From: Pseudomonas cuatrocienegasensis
GTDB taxonomy: Bacteria > Pseudomonadota > Gammaproteobacteria > Pseudomonadales > Pseudomonadaceae
Reading direction: 5' to 3'
DNA length: 64,000 bases
NCBI RefSeq assembly: GCF_900110925.1
Contig: NZ_FOFP01000009.1
Coordinates: 1-64,000, forward strand
The position numbers and the translations under genes are program-made. Positions 50,593-62,705 of the stretch are shown here, one piece after another. Below the pieces are notes generated by a model that saw nothing but the letters and a program-made list of their open reading frames with translations, was not told the DNA's origin and searched no databases. The stretch's first letter is position 1; every line of letters begins with the position of its first letter.

Positions 50593-52188
50593 TCAGTGGA
50601 ACTGATTCATGGTGTTGTCTTTACCGCTGGCTTTCAGTGCTGCTTCGCCGGCGAAGTACTCTTTGTGGTTGTCGCCGATGTCCGAGCCCGCCATGTTCTG
50701 GTGCTTGACGCAGGCGATGCCCTGACGCAGTTCTTCACGCTGCACGCCTTTGACGTAGGCCAGCATGCCCTGATCGGCGAAGTAACCCTTGGCCAGGTTG
50801 TCGGTCGACAGCGCGGCGGTGTGGTAGGTCGGCAGGGTGATCAGGTGGTGGAAGATACCGGCGTGGGCTGAACCATCGCGCTGGAAGGTACGGATCTTCT
50901 CGTCAGCGATCTGAGCCAGTTCGGTGGCGTCGTAGTCGATGCTCATCAGCTTGGCGCGGTCGTAGGCGGAGACATCTTTGCCTTCGGCAACGAAGATGTC
51001 GTAAACCTGCTGGCGGAAGTTCAGGGTCCAGTTGAACGATGGGCTGTTGTTGTAAACCAGCTTGGCGTTGGGGATGGTCTTGCGGATTTCGTCAACCATG
51101 GCCGCGATCTGGCCTACGTGCGGCTTCTCGGTTTCGATCCACAGCAGGTCGGCACCGTTCTGCAGGCTGGTGATGCTGTCGAGTACGCAGCGCGCTTCAC
51201 CGGTGCCAGCACGGAACTGGAACAGGTTGGACGGCAGACGCTTGGGACGCAGCAGCTTGCCTTCGCGGTTGAGTACCACGTCGCCATTTTTCAGGTCAGC
51301 GGCGGATACTTCTTCGCAATCGAGGAACGAGTTGTACTGGTCGCCCAGGTCGCCCGGCTCATTGGTTACGGCGATCTGCTTGGTCAGGCCGGCACCCAGG
51401 GAGTCGGTGCGCGCAACGATCACGCCGTTGTCGATGCCCAGCTCGAGGAAGGCGTAACGCACGGCAGCGATCTTGGCGAGGAAGTCGGCGTGGGGAACGG
51501 TGACTTTACCGTCCTGGTGGCCGCACTGCTTCTCGTCAGACACCTGGTTTTCGATCTGGATGCAGCAGGCGCCGGCCTCGATCATGCGCTTGGCCAGCAG
51601 GTAGGTGGCTTCCGGGTTACCGAAGCCAGCGTCGATGTCGGCGATGATCGGCACGATGTGGGTTTCGTAGTTGTCGATCTGCTTCTGCAGGTCGGCGGCC
51701 TTGGCACTGTCGCCAGCTTCGCGAGCAGCGTCCAGAGCGGTGAACAGCAGGTCCAGCTCGCGGCTGTCGGCCTGGCGCAGGAAGGTGTACAGCTCTTCGA
51801 TCAGGTCGGAGACGGCTGTTTTTTCGTGCATCGACTGGTCCGGCAGCGGGCCGAACTCGGAGCGCAGGGCGGCAACCATCCAGCCGGACAGGTAGAGGTA
51901 GCGCTTGTTGGTGGTTTTCAGGTGCTTCTTGATCGAGATCAGCTTCTGCTGCCCGATAAAGCCATGCCAGCAACCCAGGGACTGGGTGTAGACGGAGGAG
52001 TCGGCGTCGTACTCGGCCATGTCCTTGCGCATGATATCGGCGGTGTACTGGGCGATTTCCAGACCGGTCTTGAAACGGTTCTGAGCGCGCATGCGGGCCA
52101 CGGATTCCGGGTTGATAGCGCTCCAGCTGTTGCCGTTGGCCTCTTTCAGCGCGGCGACTGCCTTGATGTCGTTTTCGTAAGCTGACAT
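50593..52188 (-). CDS. aceA: Isocitrate lyase (long type)
   Basis: A 531-residue enzyme that splits isocitrate into succinate and glyoxylate, the first step of the glyoxylate bypass used on acetate and fatty acids. It belongs to the longer Pseudomonas-type subfamily. The catalytic Cys222 lies in KQCGHQ, where the E. coli enzyme has KKCGH. The start at 52188 follows AAGGA; the 29-codon upstream extension is leader. The gene is monocistronic, with its promoter nearly 400 bases upstream. Confidence 0.95.
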   Translation of the reverse strand: MSAYENDIKAVAALKEANGNSWSAINPESVARMRAQNRFKTGLEIAQYTADIMRKDMAEYDADSSVYTQSLGCWHGFIGQQKLISIKKHLKTTNKRYLYLSGWMVAALRSEFGPLPDQSMHEKTAVSDLIEELYTFLRQADSRELDLLFTALDAAREAGDSAKAADLQKQIDNYETHIVPIIADIDAGFGNPEATYLLAKRMIEAGACCIQIENQVSDEKQCGHQDGKVTVPHADFLAKIAAVRYAFLELGIDNGVIVARTDSLGAGLTKQIAVTNEPGDLGDQYNSFLDCEEVSAADLKNGDVVLNREGKLLRPKRLPSNLFQFRAGTGEARCVLDSITSLQNGADLLWIETEKPHVGQIAAMVDEIRKTIPNAKLVYNNSPSFNWTLNFRQQVYDIFVAEGKDVSAYDRAKLMSIDYDATELAQIADEKIRTFQRDGSAHAGIFHHLITLPTYHTAALSTDNLAKGYFADQGMLAYVKGVQREELRQGIACVKHQNMAGSDIGDNHKEYFAGEAALKASGKDNTMNQFH

Positions 52189-52571
52189 GGTCAATCCTTC
52201 AAGGTGTGTAATGAGTTGAGCACCGACTTTCCCACGCCAGGCCCGGTGCAACGGGTAGAGGCGTTGGGGGCTCACCGCAGAACAAAGAGAAAGAGACCAG
52301 AGACGGTTGTTGAAACCGGGAGGAGGGGGTGACGAGACGCTCTGCGTGTTGAAGTCGCTACGCGCTCGTCTGTTGGCTCGTGGATGCCTTGGACGACCGT
52401 AGAGGCTACAGCTGGCTGATACGTTTAAACGCTTCCCCGTCCCTCAGGACAACTTCGTTCCAGTCGCAATCTCGTTGAACTGCCTTGTGGGCTTTACAAC
52501 ACGGCGCGCCTCTGACGGTAAGAAAGAAGGCGCCCCGAAGACCCTTTCCAGGGCCCCTGATTAGCGGGAGC
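52189..52571 (-). promoter_or_regulatory. Long 5' leader of aceA
   Basis: If the promoter at 52578-52606 is right, about 380 bases are transcribed before the aceA start codon. I see no gene here; the one minus-strand frame (52406-52606) begins inside the promoter. GGGGCCCTGG and CGCGCC-type stems suggest structure, and an RNA-level control or a processed small RNA is possible. No known riboswitch was recognised. Confidence 0.4.
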
Positions 52572-52577
52572 GAGGTC

Positions 52578-52606
52578 ATCATGCCTCTGCGAAAAGTGTT
52601 CGTCAA
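52578..52606 (-). promoter_or_regulatory. Sigma-70 promoter for aceA
   Basis: On the minus strand TTGACG (52601-52606) and CATGAT (52578-52583) are 17 bases apart, giving five of six and four of six consensus bases. It is the best promoter in the 489-base gap upstream of aceA. Confidence 0.5.
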
Positions 52607-52613
52607 ACGTTTT

Positions 52614-52639
52614 TGTAGTGGTTTTTTTGGACTACTACA
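52614..52639. promoter_or_regulatory. TGTAGT/ACTACA operator-like repeat before the aceA promoter
   Basis: TGTAGT (52614-52619) and ACTACA (52634-52639) are spaced by 14 bases with a run of seven T inside. An inner GTAGT/ACTAC reading has an 11-base spacer. The repeat abuts the -35 box. TGTAGT and ACTACA half-sites are, as I recall, those of RccR, the KDPG-responsive regulator that controls aceA in Pseudomonas. The spacing match is unverified. Confidence 0.45.
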
Positions 52640-52677
52640 TAAGTCTTAGAGCGACTGTTTGGTCATGTTTTGGCGGC

Positions 52678-53487
52678 CTATTCCACGACTTCAACCTTGA
52701 CCCGCAGGCTCATGTCATCGCGGCCCTGAGTGGAGCGGCGCACGGCGATGCCGTTCTGGTTGGCCTGGCTCTGCTCGCTGATGCCACCAATGCTGATCCA
52801 TTCGCCAATGCGCCCGCTGACCCGCGTATCGGTGCTCTGCACGTCGATCGCACCTGGCTGGGTGCTGCTGAGCCGGTCGCGGTTACTGCTGATGGTGATG
52901 TGGGCGATGTCACCGGTGAGGCTCGCCGTCACGTAAAAGCCGCGGGTGACATCGCGGTACTGGGTTTCGCTGTAGACCTGGCCATAGGGGCCGGTGCTGT
53001 GCTGGGTTAGCGGTACGCTCTGGCCGACCTGGATCAGGGCGGGGTAGCCTTCGCTGGTCTGTACCTGCTGTGTGCCGCCTGAGCGGCTGTTGGTGCTGCG
53101 GCTGATGATGCGCACCTGATCGCGGCCGGCCTGCTCACCCTGGCCGATCTGGATCTGGCCATTGCCCGCGCTGATGCTGCCGTCGGCCCGGTAGCCGCGA
53201 TCCTGCTGACTGCTGTTGTCACTGCTATCGACACTGATCAGCAAGCGCCGCGGGCGGGTGTCGAGCTGGCCTAACAGGTTGCGCACCTCTTCGAGTTTGG
53301 CCGAGGAGGCGTTGACGATCAGTTGGTTGCCGTAGGGCGTGACCTTGCCTTCGTTGCCCAGCACTGACTGCACCACCGGCAACAACTCCTCGGCTGTGCG
53401 GTAGTTGAGGGGCATGACTTCGGTCGCTGCCTGACTCCAGGTGCTCAGGGCCAGCAGGGTTGAGGCGAGCAGCAGGCGAGCATTCAT
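52678..53487 (-). CDS. Exported protein with short secretin-type domains
   Basis: A 269-residue secreted protein with a 20-residue signal peptide (LLLASTLLALSTWSQA). A secretin N1-like (NolW) repeat follows at about 22-85 (LNYRTAEELLPVVQSVLGNEG and SAKLEEVRNLLGQLDTRPRRLLISV). The rest is beta-rich and low-complexity, with SEGYPALIQVGQSVPL and IAHITIS. The full secretin barrel with its VPLLG-type end is absent, so it is unlikely to form an outer-membrane channel. It overlaps the DUF7931 gene by four bases. Its function is unknown. Confidence 0.7.
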   Translation of the reverse strand: MNARLLLASTLLALSTWSQAATEVMPLNYRTAEELLPVVQSVLGNEGKVTPYGNQLIVNASSAKLEEVRNLLGQLDTRPRRLLISVDSSDNSSQQDRGYRADGSISAGNGQIQIGQGEQAGRDQVRIISRSTNSRSGGTQQVQTSEGYPALIQVGQSVPLTQHSTGPYGQVYSETQYRDVTRGFYVTASLTGDIAHITISSNRDRLSSTQPGAIDVQSTDTRVSGRIGEWISIGGISEQSQANQNGIAVRRSTQGRDDMSLRVKVEVVE

Positions 53488-54113
53488 AGCAAAAAACTCC
53501 GCAGGTCAGGGTCGGTAAGGCTGGTTTGCCAGGCCTGGTCGAATTGGTTCTGGCGCAAGCGCACGCGCTGCACGTCATGGTACAGGGCGAGTCCGGCGTA
53601 CTGTGCGGGATCGGGGCGCAGCAGCAGGCCGTAGTCGTCGGCCAGCAGGAAGGCGACATCCTCGGCCGGGTAGTCGGGGTGGAGTTTACGGATCGTCAGG
53701 TTGCTCGACAGCTTGCGCGAGAGCGTCAGCAAACGGTGGCCTTCCTTCACTGCGCGGGTGGCGTCGCGCACCAGAATGCGTACCTGGTTGCGTGGGTTGG
53801 CCAGCAGCAAGACGCTGCACGCCTGCTGGATGGCGCTGCGGTGATAGAGCCAGGGATCAAGGTCGACGCTGTACAGGCACAGGCTGCGACGCGCCTGCTG
53901 ACAGAGTGCCAGGGCGTGAGCGCGGGCCTGGTCCGGGTGCTCGAAGCGTTCTACCGCGCTATGAGCACCCAGGATGAATGGCGCCGGTTCGTCGCTATCG
54001 CCTGGGCTGGTAGTCGTACTGGGGTTGTGCACACTAAAACGCCCCGGCGATTGGAACTCGATGGCGGGCAGGGTGCTCTCGGGTTCGTCTTGCGGGGCGT
54101 TTACGTCGTGCAT
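53484..54113 (-). CDS. DUF7931 domain protein (phospholipase D-like fold)
   Basis: A 209-residue protein. The first 55 residues are low-complexity. After that comes a domain with ARAHALALCQQARRSLCLYSVDLDPWLYHRSAIQQA and ILVRDATRAVKEGHRLLTLSRKLSSNLTIRKLHPDY. This resembles one half of a phospholipase D fold but lacks a clear HxK catalytic motif. Related sequences are sometimes fused to acetyltransferases, and here a GNAT gene lies directly upstream, 11 bases away. It overlaps the secretin-domain gene by four bases. Its role is unknown. Confidence 0.65.
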   Translation of the reverse strand: MHDVNAPQDEPESTLPAIEFQSPGRFSVHNPSTTTSPGDSDEPAPFILGAHSAVERFEHPDQARAHALALCQQARRSLCLYSVDLDPWLYHRSAIQQACSVLLLANPRNQVRILVRDATRAVKEGHRLLTLSRKLSSNLTIRKLHPDYPAEDVAFLLADDYGLLLRPDPAQYAGLALYHDVQRVRLRQNQFDQAWQTSLTDPDLRSFLL

Positions 54114-54124
54114 GTCAACCTCGT

Positions 54125-54550
54125 TCAGGGCTGGTTGCGCACCATGTCGACATGGGGGATGCCGGCTTCCAGGTACTCTCCGCTGACTATGCGGAAGCCC
54201 AGCTTTTCATAAAAAGCCGTGGCCTGCACCTGTGCGCTGAGCTGCTGCACGTTGAGCCCGTGCTGTTCCGCGTGGGCAATCACCGCAGCCAGCAAGGCGT
54301 GGCCAACATTCAGCCCGCGCCAGTCCTTGAGCACCGCGACGCGGCCAATCTGGCCATCGTCGAGCAAGCGTGCCGTGCCCACAGCATAGTCACCCTCGTA
54401 GGCGAGAAAGTGCGTCGCTGCGGCATCCTCGGCATCCCATTCGAGTTCAGGCGCCACCGATTGTTCAGCGATAAACACTGCTTCGCGGATGCGCCGCAGC
54501 TCGGCATTGTCCTTCTGCCAGTGTGCCAGGCGCACCTGAATCTCACTCAT
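54125..54550 (-). CDS. GNAT-family N-acetyltransferase
   Basis: A 141-residue acetyltransferase. The acetyl-CoA-binding loop is in IGRVAVLKDWRGLNVGHALL, the RGxGxG/A-type segment of GNAT motif A. The later LSAQVQATAFYEKLGFRI is motif B. The ATG at 54550 overlaps the roxA end by eight bases; a TTG two codons upstream is less likely. The substrate is unknown. It is part of the run roxA, GNAT, DUF7931, secretin-domain protein. Confidence 0.87.
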   Translation of the reverse strand: MSEIQVRLAHWQKDNAELRRIREAVFIAEQSVAPELEWDAEDAAATHFLAYEGDYAVGTARLLDDGQIGRVAVLKDWRGLNVGHALLAAVIAHAEQHGLNVQQLSAQVQATAFYEKLGFRIVSGEYLEAGIPHVDMVRNQP

Positions 54551-55709
54551 CGGCAAAACCCAGGCTGCCCTGTTTGGTCAGTTCGAGCAGCAGGTTACGC
54601 CCTTCGTCATCGACCAGCCATGGACCGAGGTTGTCGATATGCAGGGCGTCGGCCGCACAGACCAGCTTCAGCAATTCGCGCAGGCTGGCCGAGAGCAGAC
54701 GGCTCTGGCCGCTGGCGAACAGCACCAGGTCGTCGCCAACTTCAGACCAGGCCAGGCGTGCGCTGGGGTTGCGGATCAGCACCGCGCCTTCTTCGAGGGC
54801 GCCGAGCAGGCCGTCTTCGTCGATGTCGATACCGGCGACCAGCTCCGGGTAGCGTGGCTCGGTCATAAACTGGCCGAACCAGGTCATCAGCAGGCGCTCA
54901 TCGCTCATGTGCTCGTGCAGCAACGCCTTGAGGCGGTCCAGGGCATCGCGCTGGATCTGCGTCGGGTCGCTGGTCGGCTGCGCATCGGCATCCCGGTAGC
55001 GCTCTTCGTCAGGCAGGAACTGGCCGAGAAAGTCGGTGAAATGGGTCAGGACTTCGGCGGCGCTTGGCGCCCGGAAGCCTACAGAATACGTCATACAGTC
55101 ATCCTCAGCGGTACCACAGTGGGCCAGAAGCGGCGGCAGATAGAGCATGTCGCCGGGTTCCAGCACCCATTCTTCAGTTTTAGCGAATTCAGCGAGGATC
55201 TTCAGATCCGCGTGTTCCAGCATAGGACTCTCGGAGTCGCACATCTGGCCAATCTGCCAGCGGCGCTTGCCGAACCCCTGGAGCAGGAATACGTCATAGT
55301 TGTCGAAATGCGGGCCTACACCGCCGCCCGGTGCGGCGAAGCTGATCATCACGTCATCGATGCGCCACTTGGGCAGAAACTTGAACTGCTCCAGCAGTTC
55401 GGCCACTTCCGGGACAAACTGATCGACTGCCTGCACCAGCAGGGTCCAGTCACGTTCGGGCAGTTGGCCGAAGGCGTCCTCGGCAAAGGGACCACGGCGC
55501 AGCTCCCAGGAGCGCTCGCCGTGCTCGATGACCAGGCGCGATTCGATTTCTTCTTCCAGGGCCAGGCCAGCCAGCTCGTCCGGCGAAATCGGGCTCTCGA
55601 AGTCAGGGATGGCCTGGCGTACCAGCAGGGGTTTCTTCTGCCAGTAGTCACGCATGAACTCGCGCGCAGTCAGGCCGCCCAGCAGTTGTAGTGGAGTATC
55701 AGGATTCAT
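54543..55709 (-). CDS. roxA: Ribosomal protein L16 (uL16) arginine hydroxylase
   Basis: A 388-residue JmjC/cupin oxygenase of the YcfD/RoxA type that hydroxylates an arginine of ribosomal protein uL16, using 2-oxoglutarate, iron and oxygen. The iron ligands are His134 and Asp136 in GPHFDNYDVF and His197 in LPPLLAHCG. A dimerisation and winged-helix region follows. Length matches the family. It starts the run through GNAT and the DUF7931 gene, and a terminator separates it from purB upstream. Confidence 0.93.
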   Translation of the reverse strand: MNPDTPLQLLGGLTAREFMRDYWQKKPLLVRQAIPDFESPISPDELAGLALEEEIESRLVIEHGERSWELRRGPFAEDAFGQLPERDWTLLVQAVDQFVPEVAELLEQFKFLPKWRIDDVMISFAAPGGGVGPHFDNYDVFLLQGFGKRRWQIGQMCDSESPMLEHADLKILAEFAKTEEWVLEPGDMLYLPPLLAHCGTAEDDCMTYSVGFRAPSAAEVLTHFTDFLGQFLPDEERYRDADAQPTSDPTQIQRDALDRLKALLHEHMSDERLLMTWFGQFMTEPRYPELVAGIDIDEDGLLGALEEGAVLIRNPSARLAWSEVGDDLVLFASGQSRLLSASLRELLKLVCAADALHIDNLGPWLVDDEGRNLLLELTKQGSLGFADE

Positions 55710-55740
55710 TGCTAAGCCCTTGAAATAAATAAAAGCCTGA

Positions 55741-55769
55741 AAAAGAAAACGCCCGGCATAGCCGGGCGT
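55741..55769 (-). terminator. Terminator after purB
   Basis: The stem CGCCCGGC/GCCGGGCG (55750-55757 and 55761-55768, loop ATA) is followed on the minus strand by TTTTCTTTT. It lies 18 bases past the purB stop. Confidence 0.88.
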
Positions 55770-55786
55770 CAGAGGGCTATTGCCGG

Positions 55787-58100
<2,314 letters not shown>

Positions 58101-58103
58101 CGG

Positions 58104-58724
58104 TTAGCCGCGCAGCAGCGGGTAGAGTTCTTTGAGCAAGCGACCGCGGCTGAAGACCAACTGCCAGCGATGTCCGCCAAGCTGGCGCCACAGACGCGCC
58201 GAGCGGACACCGGCGAGTAGCAGGGCGCGGATCTTTGAGGCGTTGTTCGGCTGCTGCAAATGGCGCATGTCGCCTTGCACCTGAATGCGCTGGCGGAAGG
58301 TGCTGATGGTGTCCTGATACAGGCCGCCGCACGAGGCGATGACGTTTTCGTGGACCAGGCCGAAGTGTTCGACCTGTTGCTGGATTTGATCGAGGCGACT
58401 GCCCATGATCTGCAGCAGGTCATCGCGCTTGGCCAGTTGCCGTTCCAGGCTCAGCAGCCCCAGCGTGTAGCGCAATGGGTCGCGCTGCAATGTGCCGGGG
58501 TCGCGCTCCAGGGCGCTGGCAAGGGCGCGGTAGCCGTCGCGCAGGTTGAGGTCGTCGCCGCCATAGACGTCAAGGGTGGTCTTTGGGTCGCGGATCAGCA
58601 GGCTGCCGAGCATGCAGCCCAGGGCCGCTTCGCTGATCTGGCCGGTCTTGGCGACCTTGTCGACCAGGGCCGTGGCTTCGAAAACGGCGGCCAGGGCGAC
58701 TAACTGCTCCTGAGTCGGGGTCAT
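58104..58724 (-). CDS. hflD: High-frequency lysogenization protein HflD
   Basis: A 206-residue, mostly helical membrane-associated protein homologous to E. coli HflD (YcfC), which binds the lambda CII protein. Its ordinary cellular role is not settled. It starts [24 protein letters not shown], the conserved opening. The ATG overlaps the mnmA stop by four bases, and the mnmA-hflD pairing is widespread in gammaproteobacteria. Confidence 0.93.
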   Translation of the reverse strand: MTPTQEQLVALAAVFEATALVDKVAKTGQISEAALGCMLGSLLIRDPKTTLDVYGGDDLNLRDGYRALASALERDPGTLQRDPLRYTLGLLSLERQLAKRDDLLQIMGSRLDQIQQQVEHFGLVHENVIASCGGLYQDTISTFRQRIQVQGDMRHLQQPNNASKIRALLLAGVRSARLWRQLGGHRWQLVFSRGRLLKELYPLLRG

Positions 58725-59839
58725 GGGCGTGCGTCCTCGTGGTACCAGGGTTCGGCTGTTTCGATGACGCCGCCGCCTAGACAGATATCGCCGTCGTAGA
58801 ACACCACGGACTGGCCGGGAGTTACCGCGCGCTGCGGTTCGTCGAAGGTGGCGCGGTAGCCGTCGGCGGTTTTTTCCAGGGTGCAGGCCTGGTCGCCTTG
58901 GCGGTAGCGGACTTTGGCGGTGAGGCGGCGCGGCGTACTCAGGTCGACCGGGTTGACCCAGTAGATTTCGGACGCCAGCAACGCCCGTGAGAACAACCAA
59001 GGGTGCTCGTTACCCTGACCGACGATCAGTACATTGCGCGTCAGGTCCTTTTTGAGCACGTACCAGGGCTCGTCGCTGGCGTCCTTCTGGCCGCCGATAC
59101 CCAGGCCCTGGCGCTGGCCGATGGTGTGGTACATCAGGCCGTGGTGTTTGCCGATCGCCTGGCCTTCGGTGGTTTCAATGATGCCGGGCTGGGCGGGCAG
59201 GTATTGCTTGAGGAAATCGCTGAAACGCCGTTCGCCGATAAAACAGATGCCGGTGGAGTCCTTCTTTTTCGCCGTGGCCAGGGCATATTTCTCGGCAATG
59301 GCGCGCACGGCGGGCTTTTCCAGCTCGCCGACCGGGAACAGGGTCTTGGCGATCTGTTCGCCGCCCACCGCATGCAGGAAGTAGCTCTGGTCCTTGTTCG
59401 GGTCCAGGCCCTTGAGCAGTTCGGTGCGCCCGTCGATGTCGCGGCGGCGCACGTAGTGACCGGTGGCGATCAGGTCGGCGCCCAGCATCAGGGCGTAATC
59501 GAGGAACGCCTTGAACTTGATTTCACGGTTGCACAGGATGTCCGGGTTTGGCGTGCGTCCGGCCTTGTATTCGGCCAGGAAATGCTCGAACACGTTGTCC
59601 CAGTACTCGGCGGCAAAGTTGGCGGTATGCAGTTTGATGCCGATTTTGTCGCACACGGCCTGAGCATCGGCCAGGTCGTCCATGGCGGTGCAGTAGTCGG
59701 TGCCGTCGTCTTCGTCCCAGTTCTTCATAAACAGGCCTTCGACCTGATAGCCCTGTTCAAGCAGCAGCAGGGCGGAAACGGAGGAGTCGACGCCGCCGGA
59801 CATGCCGACTATGACGCGCGTGGTAGTTGGATCTTGCAT
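58721..59839 (-). CDS. mnmA: tRNA-specific 2-thiouridylase
   Basis: A 372-residue enzyme that puts sulfur on the wobble uridine of tRNAs for Lys, Glu and Gln. The ATP-binding PP-loop SGGVDS is at residues 14-19. The two catalytic cysteines lie in NPDILCNRE and [12 protein letters not shown] at 59839 is chosen; a GTG five codons upstream has no better ribosome site. It is coupled to hflD downstream. Confidence 0.95.
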   Translation of the reverse strand: MQDPTTTRVIVGMSGGVDSSVSALLLLEQGYQVEGLFMKNWDEDDGTDYCTAMDDLADAQAVCDKIGIKLHTANFAAEYWDNVFEHFLAEYKAGRTPNPDILCNREIKFKAFLDYALMLGADLIATGHYVRRRDIDGRTELLKGLDPNKDQSYFLHAVGGEQIAKTLFPVGELEKPAVRAIAEKYALATAKKKDSTGICFIGERRFSDFLKQYLPAQPGIIETTEGQAIGKHHGLMYHTIGQRQGLGIGGQKDASDEPWYVLKKDLTRNVLIVGQGNEHPWLFSRALLASEIYWVNPVDLSTPRRLTAKVRYRQGDQACTLEKTADGYRATFDEPQRAVTPGQSVVFYDGDICLGGGVIETAEPWYHEDARP

Positions 59840-59899
59840 GGGAATACTGGGCACAGTGTTGAAAAGAGCGCGATTCTAGCAGGCGCAGCGGTGTGGCCG

Positions 59900-60340
59900 T
59901 TAATCGCGGATCAGGCTCAGGGGAAAACACGCCCCGCTCAGGTAGTCGTCAATGCAGCGCAGCACCAGTTCGCTGCGCCAGCGCTCTGGTTGGGCGGCGA
60001 GTTCATCGCGGCTCAGCCAGCGTGGGCCAATGATGCCGTCGTCGAGCGGCAGCTCTGGATGGTGGCGCAGGGCCTTGGCGGCGAAGCACACGCGCTGGTA
60101 GGTGATGCCATTGCTCGGCGCGGTGTACAGGTAGATGCCGGTAATGCCGCTCAGCTCGACATCCCAGCCGGTTTCCTCGAGGGTTTCGCGGATCGCTGCC
60201 TGCAGCAGGCTTTCGTTGGCCTCCAGGTGTCCGGCGGGCTGGTTGAACACCGCTCGACCTTCGGCCATTTCCTCGACCAGCAGGAACTTGCCGTCATCTT
60301 CAATAACGGTGGCGACGGTAATGTGGGGTTGCCATTGCAT
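59900..60340 (-). CDS. nudJ: NUDIX hydrolase (NudJ-like)
   Basis: A 146-residue NUDIX enzyme. The Nudix box spans residues 37-59 (GHLEANESLLQAAIRETLEETGW), with the metal-binding glutamates at 52, 55 and 56. The closest relative is E. coli NudJ (YmfB), a phosphatase for thiamine and nucleoside di- and triphosphates. It is conserved next to mnmA, as here (60 bases). The exact substrate is inferred. Confidence 0.87.
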   Translation of the reverse strand: MQWQPHITVATVIEDDGKFLLVEEMAEGRAVFNQPAGHLEANESLLQAAIRETLEETGWDVELSGITGIYLYTAPSNGITYQRVCFAAKALRHHPELPLDDGIIGPRWLSRDELAAQPERWRSELVLRCIDDYLSGACFPLSLIRD

Positions 60341-60410
60341 AGGTAGGGCGCTGCCTTCGAGGTTTGGATGCGCAGATCATATCAGTGCAGTTGCCACTTT
60401 ACGGCAGGCG

Positions 60411-60449
60411 AAAACACAGAACCCCGGCACGAGGGCCGGGGTTCTGTGT
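60411..60449 (-). terminator. Strong terminator after idh
   Basis: A perfect 15-base stem (60414-60428 and 60435-60449) around CAGAACCCCGGC is followed on the minus strand by four T. It lies 31 bases past the idh stop and precedes nudJ. Confidence 0.88.
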
Positions 60450-60479
60450 GGCGTGATGCCTTGCAGCGACTAGCGTCGT

Positions 60480-62705
60480 TTAAGCAAGTTCAGCCAGTGC
60501 GGCGTTGAACGTCGCGCTCGGGCGCATGACCTGGCTGGTGCGCTCCGGGTTGGAGCGGTAGTAGCCACCGATATCGACCGGCTTGCCTTGAGCGGCATTG
60601 AGTTCGGCGACGATGGTCGCTTCCTGCGCGCTCAGGGTCTTGGCCAGCGGTGCGAAGCGGGCCTGCAACTCGCGGTCTTCAGTCTGCTCAGCCAGGGCCT
60701 GGGCCCAGTACAGCGCCAGGTAGAAGTGGCTACCACGGTTGTCCAGCTCGCCGGTCTTGCGCGACGGCGACTTGTTGTTGTCCAGCAGTTTGCCGGTGGC
60801 CGCGTCGAGGGTGGTGCCCAGGATCTTGGCTTTCGGGTTGCTGGTCTTGATCCCGGTTTCTTCCAGGGAGACCGCCAGGGCAAGGAATTCGCCGAGCGAG
60901 TCCCAGCGCAGGTGGTTCTCTTCGATCAGCTGCTGCACGTGCTTGGGTGCCGAGCCGCCTGCACCGGTTTCGTACATGCCGCCACCGGCCATCAGCGGCA
61001 CGATGGAGAGCATCTTCGCCGAGGTGCCCAGTTCCATGATCGGGAACAGATCGGTCAGGTAGTCACGCAGTACGTTGCCGGTCACCGAAATGGTGTCCTG
61101 GCCACGGATCAGGCGCTCCATGCTCACGCGGATGGCTTCGTTGTAGCCCATCATGCGGATATCCAGGCCGTTCAGGTCGTAGTCCTGCAGGTAGGTTTCA
61201 ACCTTTTTCTGCAGTTCACGATCGTGAGCGCGTTCTGGATCGAGCCAGAAGATTGCCGGGGTGTTGGACTGGCGGGCGCGGGTGACGGCCAGCTTGACCC
61301 AATCACGGATCGGCGCATCTTTGGTCTGGCAGGCGCGCCAGATATCGCCGGCTTCCACTTCGTGCTGCATCAGTACGGTGCCGTCGGCGAGGACCACACG
61401 CATGCTGCCATTGGCGCTCATTTCGAAGGTCTTGTCGTGGGAGCCGTACTCTTCGGCTTTCTGCGCCATCAGGCCAACGTTCGGTACGGTGCCCATGGTG
61501 GTGGGGTCGAACGCGCCATTGGTTTTGCAGAAATTGATCATTTCCTGGTAGATGCGGGCGTAGGTGCTTTCCGGCATCACCGCTTTGGTGTCCTTGAGCT
61601 TGCCGTCCTTGCCCCACATCTGCCCGGAGCTACGGATCATTGCCGGCATCGAGGCGTCGACAATCACGTCGCTTGGGATGTGCAGGTTGGTGATGCCCTT
61701 GACCGAGTCAACCATCGCCATTTCCGGGCGGTGGCTGTAGCAGGCATGGATGTCATCGAGGATTTCTTCCTGCTGCGAAGCCGGCAGGGATTTGATCTTG
61801 TCGTAGACGCTGCTGATACCGTTGTTCGGGTTGACGCCCAGCTCTTCGAACAGCTTGCCGTATTTGTCGAATACGTCTTTGTAGTAGACGCTGACGGCGT
61901 GGCCGAAGACGATCGGGTGGGAGACCTTCATCATGGTCGCCTTGACGTGCAGGGACCACATCACGCCCGTCTCTTTGCAGTCTTGCAGGGTCTTCTCGAA
62001 GAACTCGCGCAGCTTGCGGCAGCTCATGAACATGCTGTCGAAGACTTCGCCTTCTTGCAGGGCGAGTTGTTTCTTGACCTCGACCTTGCCGTCTTTGCCG
62101 ACGAACTCGATGCGTACATCACCGGCCTTGGCCATGGTGATCGACTGTTCGCTGGAGAAGAAGTCGCCGCCGCGCATGTAGTCGGCGTGGGATTGCGAGG
62201 CCATGCTCCACTTACCCATGGAGTGCGGGTGCTTGCGGGCGAAAGCCTTGACCGCTGCAGGCGCGCGACGGTCCGAGTTGCCTTCGCGCAGCACTGGGTT
62301 CACGGCGCTGCCGAGGACCTTGCTGTAACGCGCACGGGCTTCTTTCTCGGCGTCGGTCTGCGGGTCTTCCGGGAAGTCCGGAATGGCGTAGCCCTGGGCC
62401 TGCAGCTCGGCGATGGCGCCTTTGAGCTGCGGTACCGACGCGCTGATGTTCGGTAGCTTGATGATATTGGCGTCTGGCGAGGTGGCCAGTACGGCAAGCT
62501 CGGCGAGGTCATCCTCGATCTGCTTGTCTGCACCCAGTTGATCGGCAAAGCTCGCCAGGATTCGACCTGCCAGGGAGATGTCGCGCGTTTCGACGGCGAT
62601 ATCTGCGGAGGCAGCGAAGGCTTCTACAATGGGAAGAAGCGAATAGGTGGCCAGGGCCGGGGCTTCGTCGGTGAAGGTATAGATGATCTTCGAACGGGTG
62701 GGCAT
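60480..62705 (-). CDS. idh: Monomeric NADP-dependent isocitrate dehydrogenase
   Basis: A 741-residue single-chain isocitrate dehydrogenase that converts isocitrate and NADP to 2-oxoglutarate. Monomeric-type features include [41 protein letters not shown] and the C-terminal [14 protein letters not shown]. It is unrelated in overall sequence to the dimeric enzyme encoded next to it in the opposite direction. AGAGAG precedes the ATG. Length matches the family. Confidence 0.95.
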   Translation of the reverse strand: MPTRSKIIYTFTDEAPALATYSLLPIVEAFAASADIAVETRDISLAGRILASFADQLGADKQIEDDLAELAVLATSPDANIIKLPNISASVPQLKGAIAELQAQGYAIPDFPEDPQTDAEKEARARYSKVLGSAVNPVLREGNSDRRAPAAVKAFARKHPHSMGKWSMASQSHADYMRGGDFFSSEQSITMAKAGDVRIEFVGKDGKVEVKKQLALQEGEVFDSMFMSCRKLREFFEKTLQDCKETGVMWSLHVKATMMKVSHPIVFGHAVSVYYKDVFDKYGKLFEELGVNPNNGISSVYDKIKSLPASQQEEILDDIHACYSHRPEMAMVDSVKGITNLHIPSDVIVDASMPAMIRSSGQMWGKDGKLKDTKAVMPESTYARIYQEMINFCKTNGAFDPTTMGTVPNVGLMAQKAEEYGSHDKTFEMSANGSMRVVLADGTVLMQHEVEAGDIWRACQTKDAPIRDWVKLAVTRARQSNTPAIFWLDPERAHDRELQKKVETYLQDYDLNGLDIRMMGYNEAIRVSMERLIRGQDTISVTGNVLRDYLTDLFPIMELGTSAKMLSIVPLMAGGGMYETGAGGSAPKHVQQLIEENHLRWDSLGEFLALAVSLEETGIKTSNPKAKILGTTLDAATGKLLDNNKSPSRKTGELDNRGSHFYLALYWAQALAEQTEDRELQARFAPLAKTLSAQEATIVAELNAAQGKPVDIGGYYRSNPERTSQVMRPSATFNAALAELA

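Noticed and set aside
52406..52606. 66-residue minus-strand frame in the aceA leader
   Set aside because: Its start codon overlaps the predicted -35 box, and the sequence has no family likeness.
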